A DNA stretch of 40,920 nt from Oscillospiraceae bacterium (GCA_028691385.1 JAQUZL010000003.1:1-40920); one strand, 5' to 3'; positions 17,194 through 27,756 are shown, numbered from the stretch's first letter. The notes: generated by a model from the sequence alone, not told the origin. Made by a program: numbers and translations.

Positions 17194-17634
17194 TCAATCT
17201 GACATAAGCAGCGCGTCCAAAGTGGCATCCGGGTCGAGCACAAAAATGGCGGGATCGCCGCGCATGACGCGGCTGAGCTTCAGGCGTCCCTGCTCCATGA
17301 TGGAGGCGTCATAGGCCACATAGTCACCAGAGTCGGTGAGAATTTGCTCGGCGCTGTCAGCTGCGAAGCAGACCAGCGATTCCTGACACCGGCAAATGAC
17401 ACCGATGGCGTCTTGCGCATTGTCCGCGCCGCTCAGCGCGCCCAGGGACAATACGGGAATGATGCTGCCCTTGTAGGCGGTGATGCCCAGCAGATAGGGG
17501 GACTGCCGAGGCAGACGCGTCAAAGCGGGCAGGGGCAGAATTTCTGCGATTTGCTCGGCGGGAAGGCCATAGCTGGCGGCACCTTCGCGAAGCTCTAAAA
17601 TCAGTTCACCGACGGCTGCTTTCGACATGACCAT
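17194..17634 (-). CDS. cheW: Chemotaxis coupling protein CheW
   Basis: LREGAASYGLPAEQIAEILPLPALTRLPRQSPYLLGITAYKGSIIPVLSL. Confidence 0.85.
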   Translation of the reverse strand: MVMSKAAVGELILELREGAASYGLPAEQIAEILPLPALTRLPRQSPYLLGITAYKGSIIPVLSLGALSGADNAQDAIGVICRCQESLVCFAADSAEQILTDSGDYVAYDASIMEQGRLKLSRVMRGDPAIFVLDPDATLDALLMSD

Positions 17635-19648
17635 CCTCCTTTTCCCGGAACACTTTCAAAAGACATTCTGCGTTGAGCACCAACGCCAGCGTGTCCGCCC
17701 CGACCACGGAGCAGCCCGATATGCCATATTGGGTGCGATAATCGTGACCCAACAGGCTTGGAAGCGGTTTTTCTTCGGCGATCTGTCCGCCGGTAACAGG
17801 CCCTGTGAGCAGGACGGCGCTGCGGCTGAGACCGCGAATCTGCACAAATCGCGGCGACGGTTCCGCCGACAGGCCAAATAGCTTTGGCAGGTCAATCACC
17901 GGCAGCAGCGTGTCGCTTTGCAGCCAGAGTTGTCCTTGGGCGGTTTGCAGGCGCGCTTGGGCGGCCGAATAGACGCGTTCCACGCACCGAATGGGCAGCA
18001 GGCAAATGTGCGGGCCGACCGTGAAACGGATGCACTCGGTGGAGGTCATGGAAACCGGCACGTCCATGGTGACTGCGGTGCCCTTGCCGGGCGCACTTTC
18101 CACGCTGACGTCGCCGCCCAGCTGCTCGACAACCTGCAGCACCACATCCATGCCGACCCCGCGGCCGGAATACTGATTGACAATCACATTGGTGGAGAAA
18201 CCGGGCAAAAAGATCAGATTTAGCCGCTCTTTCCGGTTGTAAAGTTCGGCGGGCTTGGTGAGCAGTCCCTTTTCGTCGGCGCGGCGCAAAATCGCGTCGG
18301 GATCCATCCCGGCGCCGTCGTCGGTGACGCGAAAACGCAGCGTTCCGCCGGCGGCCTCGGCATGCAGGGTCACTGTGGCAACGGGCGGCTTCCCAAGCGC
18401 TGCGCGCGCTTCGGGCGGCTCTGCGCCGTGATCCACCGCATTGCGCAGCAGGTGCAGCAGCGGCGTGGTCATGAGATCAAGCAGATTGCGGTCGACTTGC
18501 AGATCTTCGCCGGAAACCCGGAAGTCTACCTGCTTGTTTTCCTGACGGCAGATGTCCCGGACTGTGCGGTAAAACTGGGGCATGATGTCCGCGACGGGCA
18601 TCATGGACAGCGATTTGACCAGGTCGCGCAGAATCCGCAGCCGCCGCTGGTTTGTTTGCAGAATATTTTCAATTTCGTGGGCGTCCTGTCCGGCATGCAG
18701 CGCTTCGTAGAGCAGCGCGCCGGTGGTGACAAGATCGCCCGTGATGCTTTGCAGATGCACAATTTGATCCCATGAGATCATGCCGAACTTTGCCGCCTTG
18801 TCCGGTGCGTTCTCGGCCGCTTCGGCCGGCGCATCCGGTTTTGGCGCATCCGGTTCTGGCGCGGCGCAGTCCAAATTCTCCAGACGCAGCACGTAAGGCG
18901 AAGCGGTCAGCCGCCGGGCAACCTCATCGGTGTGGTCGCAGACCAGCGTCAAAAGCAGACCGTGTTGACGAATCTGCGCGGCGGCGACCTCCTGCTCAAG
19001 GGCGCTTGGAATGGTGGAAATACTCTGACACAGCGGGCGAATTTGCTTGAGCAGCATAAACGCGCGCACATTTTCCATTTGGCAGTCAGCGGTGAATGTG
19101 ACGCGCCAAATTGCGCCGACGCCAGCGCCGTCTGGCTGTTCGTCGTTCGGCAGCCGGGCGGCGGAAAGCGCGGCTGCGTTTGCTGCGGCGGGCACGGCGA
19201 CAGGGGCGTGGTCGGAAGCCGGCGGCGCGGCGGTTTCCCTGAAAAAGGAAAGCTCCTGCACAATCTGGGCAAGCAGCGCGTCGGCGGCGGACGGCTGAAA
19301 CGACGGCTGCGTGACCCGGGCGCTTTCCCGCTTCACATAATCGCCGTAGGCGTAGAGCAGGTCGAAAATCCGTCCCTCATTGCCCTGCGTACGGGCGGGA
19401 ACGTCGCGAAACAGCAGAAACAGATCTTCCATGCGGTGGGTGCAGCCGCTCAGCTCCGCCATGCCCATCATGGCGGAAGCGCTTTTGATGGTGTGCACGA
19501 TGCGGAAAATCGCGTTGATGTCCTCCTCGGTCAGGCGGCTGCGCCGCACGGCCTGTAAAAGACAGTTGTCAAAGCTTTCAAGCAGTTCCATGGTTTCCCG
19601 CTGGTAAATCTCCACCATGGATTCCATATCGGCGCTAAAAAAGCCCAT
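17606..19648 (-). CDS. cheA: Chemotaxis histidine kinase CheA
   Basis: HPt motif FRIVHTIKSASAMMG; LLHLLRNAVDHGAEPPEAR, FRVTDDGAGMDPDAI, FLPGFSTN, SGRGVGMDVV; CheW-like C-terminus. Confidence 0.95.
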   Translation of the reverse strand: MGFFSADMESMVEIYQRETMELLESFDNCLLQAVRRSRLTEEDINAIFRIVHTIKSASAMMGMAELSGCTHRMEDLFLLFRDVPARTQGNEGRIFDLLYAYGDYVKRESARVTQPSFQPSAADALLAQIVQELSFFRETAAPPASDHAPVAVPAAANAAALSAARLPNDEQPDGAGVGAIWRVTFTADCQMENVRAFMLLKQIRPLCQSISTIPSALEQEVAAAQIRQHGLLLTLVCDHTDEVARRLTASPYVLRLENLDCAAPEPDAPKPDAPAEAAENAPDKAAKFGMISWDQIVHLQSITGDLVTTGALLYEALHAGQDAHEIENILQTNQRRLRILRDLVKSLSMMPVADIMPQFYRTVRDICRQENKQVDFRVSGEDLQVDRNLLDLMTTPLLHLLRNAVDHGAEPPEARAALGKPPVATVTLHAEAAGGTLRFRVTDDGAGMDPDAILRRADEKGLLTKPAELYNRKERLNLIFLPGFSTNVIVNQYSGRGVGMDVVLQVVEQLGGDVSVESAPGKGTAVTMDVPVSMTSTECIRFTVGPHICLLPIRCVERVYSAAQARLQTAQGQLWLQSDTLLPVIDLPKLFGLSAEPSPRFVQIRGLSRSAVLLTGPVTGGQIAEEKPLPSLLGHDYRTQYGISGCSVVGADTLALVLNAECLLKVFREKEDGHVESSRR

Positions 19649-19677
19649 TTTGCGCCTCCTTCCGGGTCGGAGCGGCG

Positions 19678-21387
19678 TTATACGTCATACTCGAATGTGG
19701 AAACCAGTTCTTTGAGCATTTCCATCTGACCGGTCAGCTCTTCGCTCGATGCGGCGCTTTCCTCGGCGGTGGCGGAATTTTCCTGCACAACGCTGGAAAT
19801 CTGCGCAATGCTTTCCCGCAGCTGCACAATGGCAGTGGCCTGGTCGTTGGAAGCGCTGGAAATGGACTCCACCTGCTTTGCGGCCTCTCTTGCGGAGGTG
19901 GCGACGTGCGCAAGCTTGGCAGAGGTGGTCTTTGCCTGTTCCACGCTTTCCATGATCTGGTCAATGGTGCGGCCGATGAGCGCGCCGGTGGACTTGCTGG
20001 CCTCGGTGGTCTTGTCCGACAGGCGGCGAATTTCGTTGGCGACAACAGAGAAGCCCTTTCCGGCTTCGCCGGCGCGCGCTGCTTCCACGGCGGCATTGAG
20101 GGAGAGAATGTTGGTCTGGAACGCAATATCCTCGATGTCCTTGATGATGCCGGTGATCTGGCTGGACATGGCTTTCATCTGGCTCATGGCGTCGCTCATG
20201 CGCTGCATCTGACTGCTGGCATCCATGATTTCGTCGCCAACATGGTCGGACAGGCGGCTGGTGGCCACGGCGGTTTCGGCGTTTTCGCGCACGCGGTCGG
20301 ACACCTCGTTGATGGTGACGCTCAGCTCCTCGACGGAGCTGGCCTGCTCGAGGGTGGCCTGCGAGAGCGCCTGCCCGCCGCCGGCAATCTGCTCCGCGCC
20401 GCGCATGACCTGATCGGCGCTGACGTTGATTTGCATGATTGCGCCGGTGAGATTGGCGGTAATGCTGTCTATGGCGTTCTTAATGGATATAAAATCGCCG
20501 CGGAACTCGACGTTTGTTTGATAGTTCAGTTTGCCGTGTCCAATGGCGGACATGCAGGCTTCGATCTCCTGAATATACACGTGAAGGCTGCCGATGGTGG
20601 TGCGCAGACTTTCTGCAAGAGAACCAAGCTCATCCGTGCTGCGATAGCGGATTTCCTGTGAGAGATCGCCATCGGCAAGCCGCGCGGCAGCTTCCTCCAT
20701 TTCGCGCAGCGGTCGGGTGATGGCGCGCGTCAGCACAATGCACAGCCAGACGGCGACGCCCAGCAGCAGCACCGACAGCAGAATGCTGAGAAGCTCCAGC
20801 GTTTGAACCAGGGATATGGTGCGCGTATACTTGTCGTTGGCACGCACGGCGGCGCGTTCGATGATGACGTCCAGCGCCTTGCCAAGCGTTGTCCCGACGG
20901 TGTCAATCCGGCCGTTTGCCAGCGTCAGCGCCTCGTCAATCCGCCCGGCACTGTAATAATCCAGCAGCTGGCCGTTGAGCGCCTGCAAGGAGCTGTAGGT
21001 GCTGACGATCGTTTCAAATTCTTCCACAGATTGCAAGGTGAAGCCGGAGAGTACGTCGATTTCCGCACCAAGATTCGTAAACGAGGCCTGCATCTCATCT
21101 TTTTTTTGCTGCAGATAGAGGCCGGAATCCGTGGCGCTCTGGCCAAGCAGATTTGCTTTGGCGACAGCTAGGCGGGAAATGCCCTTGGCGTAGTCCTGCA
21201 GATCGGTCTTCATATTCTGACTTGCCTGAACGATCTGGAACTCCTGCTGATAGAACTCCTCCATATCCGTGGACACGGCGTGCAGGCCGATCAGCGTGGC
21301 AACCAAACTGATGGCGAACACGGCAATGAGCAGCAGATAGGAAAACACCAGCTTACTGCCGATTTTAATATCGCGAAACCGTTTCAT
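19678..21387 (-). CDS. Methyl-accepting chemotaxis protein (4HB-type sensor, HAMP)
   Basis: N-terminal TM + helical sensor + TM + HAMP; hairpin tip IEDIAFQTNILSLNAAVEAARAGEAGKGFSVVANEIRRLSDKT. Confidence 0.95.
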   Translation of the reverse strand: MKRFRDIKIGSKLVFSYLLLIAVFAISLVATLIGLHAVSTDMEEFYQQEFQIVQASQNMKTDLQDYAKGISRLAVAKANLLGQSATDSGLYLQQKKDEMQASFTNLGAEIDVLSGFTLQSVEEFETIVSTYSSLQALNGQLLDYYSAGRIDEALTLANGRIDTVGTTLGKALDVIIERAAVRANDKYTRTISLVQTLELLSILLSVLLLGVAVWLCIVLTRAITRPLREMEEAAARLADGDLSQEIRYRSTDELGSLAESLRTTIGSLHVYIQEIEACMSAIGHGKLNYQTNVEFRGDFISIKNAIDSITANLTGAIMQINVSADQVMRGAEQIAGGGQALSQATLEQASSVEELSVTINEVSDRVRENAETAVATSRLSDHVGDEIMDASSQMQRMSDAMSQMKAMSSQITGIIKDIEDIAFQTNILSLNAAVEAARAGEAGKGFSVVANEIRRLSDKTTEASKSTGALIGRTIDQIMESVEQAKTTSAKLAHVATSAREAAKQVESISSASNDQATAIVQLRESIAQISSVVQENSATAEESAASSEELTGQMEMLKELVSTFEYDV

Positions 21388-21399
21388 GACCCTTCCCCC

Positions 21400-21765
21400 T
21401 TAACCCAGCAGACTGGACACGACGTCAATGACCTGATCGCGCTTGAATGGTTTGATGATGAATTCGCTGGCGCCGCTGCGGATGGCGTCCATGATGGTGC
21501 CGTCCTGGCCAATGGCGGAGCACATGACCACCTTGGCGTCCGGGCGCATGGCCATGATCTCTTTCAAGACCTGCAGGCCGTCCTTATCCGGCATGGTCAC
21601 ATCCAAAAAGATCAGATCCGCCCCCGATTCCTGATAGAGTGCGATGGCCTCGTTGCCGTTTTTGGCCTCCAGAAACTTGGTATAGCCCGCGCTTTCCAGT
21701 GTGCTGCGGATCATTTTCCGCATAAATACCGCGTCGTCTGCGATGAGGATCACTTTTTCATCCAT
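21400..21765 (-). CDS. cheY: Response regulator CheY
   Basis: Single REC domain: ILIADDAVFMRKMIR...LIFLDVTMPDKDG...KPFK. Confidence 0.95.
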   Translation of the reverse strand: MDEKVILIADDAVFMRKMIRSTLESAGYTKFLEAKNGNEAIALYQESGADLIFLDVTMPDKDGLQVLKEIMAMRPDAKVVMCSAIGQDGTIMDAIRSGASEFIIKPFKRDQVIDVVSSLLG

Positions 21766-21787
21766 TTTTCAGCCTCCACATTCAATC

Positions 21788-22816
21788 TCATCTAAATTGG
21801 CGAATGAGCGTTTGCGCAATTTCGCCCGGTGTGAGCAAAACGTCCACACCGCCCGCAGCCGATGCTGCGGCGGGCATCCCGAAAACAGCGCAGCTGTCTT
21901 TTTCCTGCCCCATGGTATAAGCGCCCGCGTTGTGCATCTGCTTCATACCGGCCGCGCCGTCGTGTCCCATCCCGGTGAGAATCCCACCGACGGCGCGATT
22001 GCCCGCATTTTCCGCGGCAGAACCAAACAGCACGTCGACGGAAGGGCAAAATCCGCCCACGCTGGGCGCGCTGACGCTGCGAACGCGAAAGCCGCGCGCT
22101 GCGCGGTGAACGGTGAGCTGCTGCCCGCCCCGCGCGATCAGCACCGTGCCGGGCAGCACGGCGTCGCCGTTGCGCGCTTCCCGCACAGCCATGCTGCAGT
22201 ACTGATCCAGACGCATGGCATAGGCGTTGGTGAAGCCTGCCGGCATATGCTGCACGACCACGATGCCAGGCAGGGTGTCGGGCAGCTGGCGAAGAATCTC
22301 CAGCGTTGCTTCCGTGCCGCCGAGCGACGCGCCGATCACAATCAGGCGCTGGCGCGCGTCCGGCACGCCCGGCACATGGTGCGGCAGCTGCGTGCGAACC
22401 GGGCTTGCATCCGGCGAAAAATGGCCGGTCGCCTGCATTTTTACCTTCAGCTTCAGCAGCAGAGCAAACTGTTCGGCAGAATGGGCTCTGGCGTCGGGGA
22501 TCTTTTCAATGAAATCGCGCGCGCCAAGGCGGATGGCGTCCTCGCACGCATCCGGCGTAGACGTTACCACGATGACCGGAATATTCCAGGAGCGCACCAG
22601 CGTTTGCAGCAGGGAAAGCCCGTCCGTATCCGGCAAATGCAAATCCAGGGTGATGACGTCCGGCTCCAGCAGCGGAATCTGCGCAAGTGCGTCGCGCCCG
22701 GTGCCGGCAGTGCCGACCACCTCCAGACACGCATCCGATTGCACAATGCGGCGCAGGTAGGTCTGGTACAGAATGGAGTCCTCAACGATCAGAACGCGAA
22801 TTTTTGTCTTAATCAT
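21788..22816 (-). CDS. cheB: Protein-glutamate methylesterase CheB
   Basis: REC + esterase; IGASLGG (Ser), QHMPAGFT (His), LTGMGHDGA (Asp). Confidence 0.95.
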   Translation of the reverse strand: MIKTKIRVLIVEDSILYQTYLRRIVQSDACLEVVGTAGTGRDALAQIPLLEPDVITLDLHLPDTDGLSLLQTLVRSWNIPVIVVTSTPDACEDAIRLGARDFIEKIPDARAHSAEQFALLLKLKVKMQATGHFSPDASPVRTQLPHHVPGVPDARQRLIVIGASLGGTEATLEILRQLPDTLPGIVVVQHMPAGFTNAYAMRLDQYCSMAVREARNGDAVLPGTVLIARGGQQLTVHRAARGFRVRSVSAPSVGGFCPSVDVLFGSAAENAGNRAVGGILTGMGHDGAAGMKQMHNAGAYTMGQEKDSCAVFGMPAAASAAGGVDVLLTPGEIAQTLIRQFR

Positions 22817-23646
22817 GCTGCTGCGCCTCCCGGTTTCCGATAAACGGCGGGCTGAACATACGTCAGGGCGGTCTGGATGCCGATCAGGCTTTCGGTGTGA
22901 CCGATGAGCAGGTATCCGCCGGGGCGCAGCACCTGGGTCAGTCGGCCAAGCAGCTGCGCGCGTTCTTTTTCAGAGAAGTAGATCAGGACATTGCGGCAAA
23001 AGATGACGTCAAACCGTTCCGGCAGCGCGGGCCTGTCCAGCAGGTTCTGCTGGCGAAATGTCACAAGCGCCTTGATTTGCGGCAGCACCTGAAATTCACC
23101 GTTTTGAAACGGCGTGGCGTAATGGCACTGCCAGGCGCGGGGCAGTCTTGCGTAGTCCGCGCTGCCATAAGCGCCTTTGCGCGCGGCGGCAATGGCCGTA
23201 TCGGACAGATCTGCGCCGAAAATATGAAAGGGAACGCGCAGCGTGCCGGCAGTTTGACAGTCCAGCAGCAGCATGGCCAGCGTGTAGCATTCCTGTCCGG
23301 TGGCGCAGCCTGCGCACCAGATGTGCAGCGGCGCGGTACGCGCGCGGCCAAGCTGGGGCAGAATGCGGTCTTTCAAAAAGTCAAAATGCTGCGATTCCCG
23401 GCAAAAATAGGTGTAATGCGTGGTGAGCAGGTCAAGCATCCGCCGCTCCATCGTTCCGGTGGCGTCCGCGCGCAGCATTTGCCAGTATTCGGTGTAGCTG
23501 CCGACCCGATACCGTGCCAGCTCAATCCAGAGCTTGCTTTCAATGAGATATTTTTTCTTTTCCAGGTTCAGACCATAGCGCTCCCGAATATGGGGATATA
23601 TGATCTGAAACTCTGCGTCGGTTAAATGAATCATGCCGTATTCCAT
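22813..23646 (-). CDS. cheR: Chemotaxis methyltransferase CheR
   Basis: THYTYFCRESQHFDFLKD, WCAGCATGQECYTLAM, FDVIFCRNVLIYF, GGYLLIGHTESL. Confidence 0.95.
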   Translation of the reverse strand: MEYGMIHLTDAEFQIIYPHIRERYGLNLEKKKYLIESKLWIELARYRVGSYTEYWQMLRADATGTMERRMLDLLTTHYTYFCRESQHFDFLKDRILPQLGRARTAPLHIWCAGCATGQECYTLAMLLLDCQTAGTLRVPFHIFGADLSDTAIAAARKGAYGSADYARLPRAWQCHYATPFQNGEFQVLPQIKALVTFRQQNLLDRPALPERFDVIFCRNVLIYFSEKERAQLLGRLTQVLRPGGYLLIGHTESLIGIQTALTYVQPAVYRKPGGAAA

Positions 23647-23987
23647 TAGGGGAGCAAAAGCTCGCCGTCCTTATCTGAGTATCGTTGCCCCTGCAGCGCG
23701 TCGTCCGGCAGCATCACAAAGCCGTCCACCCGGTCGGCGGCGAAGGCAATGCGCGTGCCGCCGCGCCGGCAGAGCAGGATGATTCCGGTGGGTGCGGCGC
23801 ACAGGGCAGACAGCGTAAAGATCGGCAAAATTTCGCCCGCGTCATAGACCAGGCCGCAGATTCCGTCCGGCGCGTCTGGCAGCGTTTCGCAGACGGGTCG
23901 GGTTTCCACTTTGTCGAGCTGCGACGCAGCGATGGCAAACCGCAGGCCGTCCAGACCGGCTTTGAAATACAGATGTTCCCCGGTCAT
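23646..23987 (-). CDS. Short CheW-like protein
   Basis: FAIAASQLDKVETRPV...GLVYDAGEILPIFTL...AFAADRVDGFVML; overlaps neighbours by a few bases. Confidence 0.65.
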   Translation of the reverse strand: MTGEHLYFKAGLDGLRFAIAASQLDKVETRPVCETLPDAPDGICGLVYDAGEILPIFTLSALCAAPTGIILLCRRGGTRIAFAADRVDGFVMLPDDALQGQRYSDKDGELLLP

Positions 23988-24382
23988 TGCTCGGTCACCT
24001 CCGGCAAAAAGTGCTGATGGATTTTGTGGCAGTCCAGCAGATAGACCAGGTGGCCGTCATGGAGGGCGACGCCGCCAATCCATCGGTTTTTCGCGCAGAC
24101 GGCGGCCTTTGGCAGCTCAAACTGCGCGGTGGGGCGCAGGCGCACAATGCCCTCAATTTCGTCGGCAAGCAGCGCAAACGTCGTATCTTGGTCGCGTACC
24201 AGCAGGCAGCACGCGGCGGCTGCGTCCGGTTCCAGACGCACGCAGGCCATGTCCGTCGGCGGCACGATGGCGGCACGATCCACATCGGGCAGATTCACCA
24301 CATAGCGGTGACGGCCCACACGGATGGCGAGAAAGCACTCCTCCGCGCCGAAGCGCAGCGCCTGCGCAAGCTCGGCGGCCAT
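23984..24382 (-). CDS. CheW-like protein
   Basis: RHRYVVNLPDVDRAAIVPP...FALLADEIEGIVRL...IGGVALHDGHLVYLLDCHKI. Confidence 0.65.
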   Translation of the reverse strand: MAAELAQALRFGAEECFLAIRVGRHRYVVNLPDVDRAAIVPPTDMACVRLEPDAAAACCLLVRDQDTTFALLADEIEGIVRLRPTAQFELPKAAVCAKNRWIGGVALHDGHLVYLLDCHKIHQHFLPEVTEQ

Positions 24383-24384
24383 CG

Positions 24385-24999
24385 TCAGCTGAGCTTGTGC
24401 AGAATTTTCTGCAGCGTGTCCAATTTCGGCTGCAGCAGAATGTAGCTGACAACCTCCTGCCCCAGATAATAGAAGGTGTTTTCAATAAAGAGAATTTCCG
24501 GCGCGTTGTCTGCAAACTCCTGCGAAAAAGCGCCGAGTATTTTTGCGCAGCTGCCAATCTCCAAATCCGGCAGAGAAACCGTCAGCTCCGTTTCCAGCAT
24601 GGAGGCCAGCGCGTTGAGATAGGCATTGCACATGATGTTGCCAACCTCGCGGATGGCGGATTCCTGCATTTCGCTCATGGCGTTCACCTGCGCAAGGGGT
24701 TCTCCGGTCAATTCTTCTGCGATGACTTTTGTGAATACCTCGTTGAGTAGAAATGTCACCACACATTCCAGATCGCCGTGCACCTCAATGATGACGCCGG
24801 TGTTGCGAGCGCCTTCGTAATCCATATATTCCGGCAGTCGATTGGCCGGCACAATGCGGATGCGGGGCAGATCCATCTTAATGGGGTGCGAGGTGAGCTG
24901 GGACAGCGCGGTGAGCGCATTACTCGTACCGATGTTGCCAAGCTCCATGAGAATGTCCCTGTGACTTTCATTCAAGTCAAAATAATAATCTACACGCAT
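24385..24999 (-). CDS. cheC: CheC-family phosphatase
   Basis: Two ExxN-type motifs: DILMELGNIGTSNALTAL and QESAIREVGNIMCNAYLNAL. Confidence 0.85.
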   Translation of the reverse strand: MRVDYYFDLNESHRDILMELGNIGTSNALTALSQLTSHPIKMDLPRIRIVPANRLPEYMDYEGARNTGVIIEVHGDLECVVTFLLNEVFTKVIAEELTGEPLAQVNAMSEMQESAIREVGNIMCNAYLNALASMLETELTVSLPDLEIGSCAKILGAFSQEFADNAPEILFIENTFYYLGQEVVSYILLQPKLDTLQKILHKLS

Positions 25000-25002
25000 A
25001 AT

Positions 25003-27675
25003 TCAGCTCCAAATCTCCTGTAAGGTTTGATACAGCAGTCGTACGTCAATGGGCTTTGCAAGATGGGCATTCATGCCGGCGCCCCTGGTCTGCTGCATAT
25101 CCTCGGCAAAGGCGTTGGCGGTCATGGCGATGATCGGCAGCACGTGCAGATCCTGCCGCGCGGCGGCGCGGATGGCTCTGGCGGCTTCCAGACCGTTCAT
25201 AATCGGCATCCGAATATCCATCAGCACGGCGTGATAGTTGCCCGGCTCAGATGTCAGCAGCAGATCCACGGCCTGCCGGCCATTGCTGGCCGGGATGACG
25301 GTGCAGCCCTTTTTCTCCAGCATTTTGCGGGCAATTTCCAAATTGATGGGATGATCCTCCACCAGCAGCACCTTTTTTCCGGTGAAGTCATAGTCCTCAA
25401 TGGGCGCATGGAATGCGACCGGTGCGCTTGGCGTCGTTTCGTCTGCCGCACGCAGCGGCAGCTCGGCCAAAAAGGCCGTGCCCTGACCCAGTACGCTCTC
25501 GGCGTGAATCTTGCCACCCATCAGCCGCAGCAGATTGCGCACAATGGCAAGGCCAAGGCCGCTGCCCTGGTTCTGGGGGCTGGCCTGCTCAAACGGCTCA
25601 AAAATCCGCTCCAGCGCGCCGGGCGCAATCCCCACGCCGCTGTCCTGCACGGCGATACGATAGAGCAGGCGGCCGCCGGAAGCGGCCTGCCGGTCAACGC
25701 GCACGGCGATGCTGCCATGCGCCGGGGTAAACTTGACTGCGTTGCTGAGTAGGTTGAAAAACACCTGCTGCATCCGCATTTTATCCAGCAAAACCGGCAC
25801 TTCCGGCACGTCCGGCGTGGCGGTATAGGTGAAGGTGATGCTTTTTTGCTGCATCTGCGTGCGCATGGACAGCAGCACCAGCTCCATACATTCCCGAATG
25901 GTGCATGGGGCAAGATGCAGCTCCACCCGGTCGCTTTCAATTTTGGACATATCCAAAATATCGTTGATCAGCCCCAGCAGATATTGCCCGGACGAAGAAA
26001 TCTTTTCCAAATATTCCTGCACGGCGACCTGATTGCCAATCTCGTCCAGCGCAAGGCTGGACATGCCGAGGATGGCGTTCATGGGGGTGCGGATGTCGTG
26101 ACTCATGCGGGAAAGGAAGCTGCTTTTTGCCTCGTTGGCCTTTTTGGCTTCGTTCAGCGCTACCTCCAGCTGCTCATTTTGCAGGCGATAGCTTTCGGTG
26201 TCGTCGGTGGCATAGACAATGCGCGCGGGAATGCCGTTCCAGTCCATGAGCTTGCCGCTCATGTTCAGATGGCGGCCGGTCGTTTCATGGGTGACCTGCA
26301 GGGCGGTATAGCGCTCGGCAGAGAGCCTGCGGGACTGATAAAGCATCCACGGCGCGCCGGCTTGCCCATGCATCCCGGCGTCCTCGGATTCCTCGATCAG
26401 AGATGCGGCCGCATTGTTGACGTAAAGCAGCTCCTGCGTGGCAGCGTCGCTGACGACAATGCCGCAAGAGGCGTCATCGAGCATGTTCTGGAACATTTTT
26501 TCCCGCAAGGTGGTGGGGGAAATGACCGCCTGATAGACCGGATGGCCGTCCTCCATGCGGATGCGGACGGCGTGCGCCTGTACCCAAAGCGCCTTTCCGG
26601 ATTTGCTGCACAGCCGGAAGGTGATTTCCAGCGGCTCCGTGCCGGCGCTGCGCAAATTGGCCAGCAGCCGCGCCCGATCGGATTCATGCACCGCGCCCAG
26701 CAGCCCCTCCCGCACCAGCGTGGGGCGATCGGCTGCGCGCCAGCCCAGGTGCTGGGCAAGCTTGCTGCTGGCATATTGCAGCTCCAGCTTTTCACCCAAG
26801 CGGAAAATCACAACGCCGCCGGGGATGTTGTTTACTAGCGTTTCGATGGCGTTGCGCTGAATGGCAGTGTCGCGCAGCTCGATGAGGTTGGAAAGCCGCA
26901 GACGAATCAGATTGGGATTAAAGGGCTTGCGGAGAAACTCGTTCGCGCCATAGGAGAGAAGCTGCTCTTCATCGCTGCCCTGCTCGGCGAGAATGACCAC
27001 CGGCACAGAGGCATAGAGCAGGCTGCTTTTGAGCGCGGCGGTCAGCCGGTAATCGTCCAGACGGACAATGGCCTCGTCGACCAAAATGGCGGAGATTTCA
27101 TCCTGCTCTTTTCCGAGGATGGACAGCACCTCCGCGCCGTCTTCGGCTTCGATCATCGCGTAGCTGCAACCGAGAATTTCCCGCAGCGCGCGGCGTTCGG
27201 CGGGATCGTCGGTGGCCACAATCAGCTTGTCCTTGATATTGGACTGCCCCACCGGCGCATACTGAATCCGTTTGCGCAAATCCTCTGTGACGACCTGATG
27301 GCCGGAATCCATGAAAATTTCCTGAACGGCCTGAGTGCCGTCAGCGAGCCGGATACTGCGCATTTCCCCCATGATATAGGCAATGGAACCATCCCGCCGC
27401 CGAATGCGATGGCCAAAATTGATGGGCTGGTCGACGCGCATGCAGCGGCGAAGAAATCCGCGCTGTATCTCGCGGTCATAGACATAGACTAGCGCGCAGC
27501 GGCCTGCCTGCAGGTCTGTGGAAAAGGCGTCCTTACTGTCGTATCCGAAGATTTGCGCGCAGGCCTTGTTGAACTGCAAAACGGTTGGCTGTTCCTCAAG
27601 GGTATAGCGCAGAATACCGCATAAAACGCTCTCGAACAAGCTCTGTTCGTCCTGCTGCTGGTGCATATTCTCCAT
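25003..27675 (-). CDS. Hybrid sensor histidine kinase (PAS, REC-like, PAS repeats, HisKA, HATPase_c, REC)
   Basis: SFLSRMSHDIRTPMNAILGM; NLLSNAVKFTP; GSGLGLAIVRNLLRLMGG; C-terminal REC VLLVEDHPINLEIARKMLEKKG...VLMDIRMPIMNG. MENMHQ start has GGAG 8 nt upstream; alternative start 27693. Confidence 0.9.
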   Translation of the reverse strand: MENMHQQQDEQSLFESVLCGILRYTLEEQPTVLQFNKACAQIFGYDSKDAFSTDLQAGRCALVYVYDREIQRGFLRRCMRVDQPINFGHRIRRRDGSIAYIMGEMRSIRLADGTQAVQEIFMDSGHQVVTEDLRKRIQYAPVGQSNIKDKLIVATDDPAERRALREILGCSYAMIEAEDGAEVLSILGKEQDEISAILVDEAIVRLDDYRLTAALKSSLLYASVPVVILAEQGSDEEQLLSYGANEFLRKPFNPNLIRLRLSNLIELRDTAIQRNAIETLVNNIPGGVVIFRLGEKLELQYASSKLAQHLGWRAADRPTLVREGLLGAVHESDRARLLANLRSAGTEPLEITFRLCSKSGKALWVQAHAVRIRMEDGHPVYQAVISPTTLREKMFQNMLDDASCGIVVSDAATQELLYVNNAAASLIEESEDAGMHGQAGAPWMLYQSRRLSAERYTALQVTHETTGRHLNMSGKLMDWNGIPARIVYATDDTESYRLQNEQLEVALNEAKKANEAKSSFLSRMSHDIRTPMNAILGMSSLALDEIGNQVAVQEYLEKISSSGQYLLGLINDILDMSKIESDRVELHLAPCTIRECMELVLLSMRTQMQQKSITFTYTATPDVPEVPVLLDKMRMQQVFFNLLSNAVKFTPAHGSIAVRVDRQAASGGRLLYRIAVQDSGVGIAPGALERIFEPFEQASPQNQGSGLGLAIVRNLLRLMGGKIHAESVLGQGTAFLAELPLRAADETTPSAPVAFHAPIEDYDFTGKKVLLVEDHPINLEIARKMLEKKGCTVIPASNGRQAVDLLLTSEPGNYHAVLMDIRMPIMNGLEAARAIRAAARQDLHVLPIIAMTANAFAEDMQQTRGAGMNAHLAKPIDVRLLYQTLQEIWS

Positions 27676-27756
27676 AACCGATTCTCCAATCATAACGACA
27701 GATTGTTTGCCTGCATTTGCCGAAAAAGGCAACAAATACACATAATATACAAAGTC

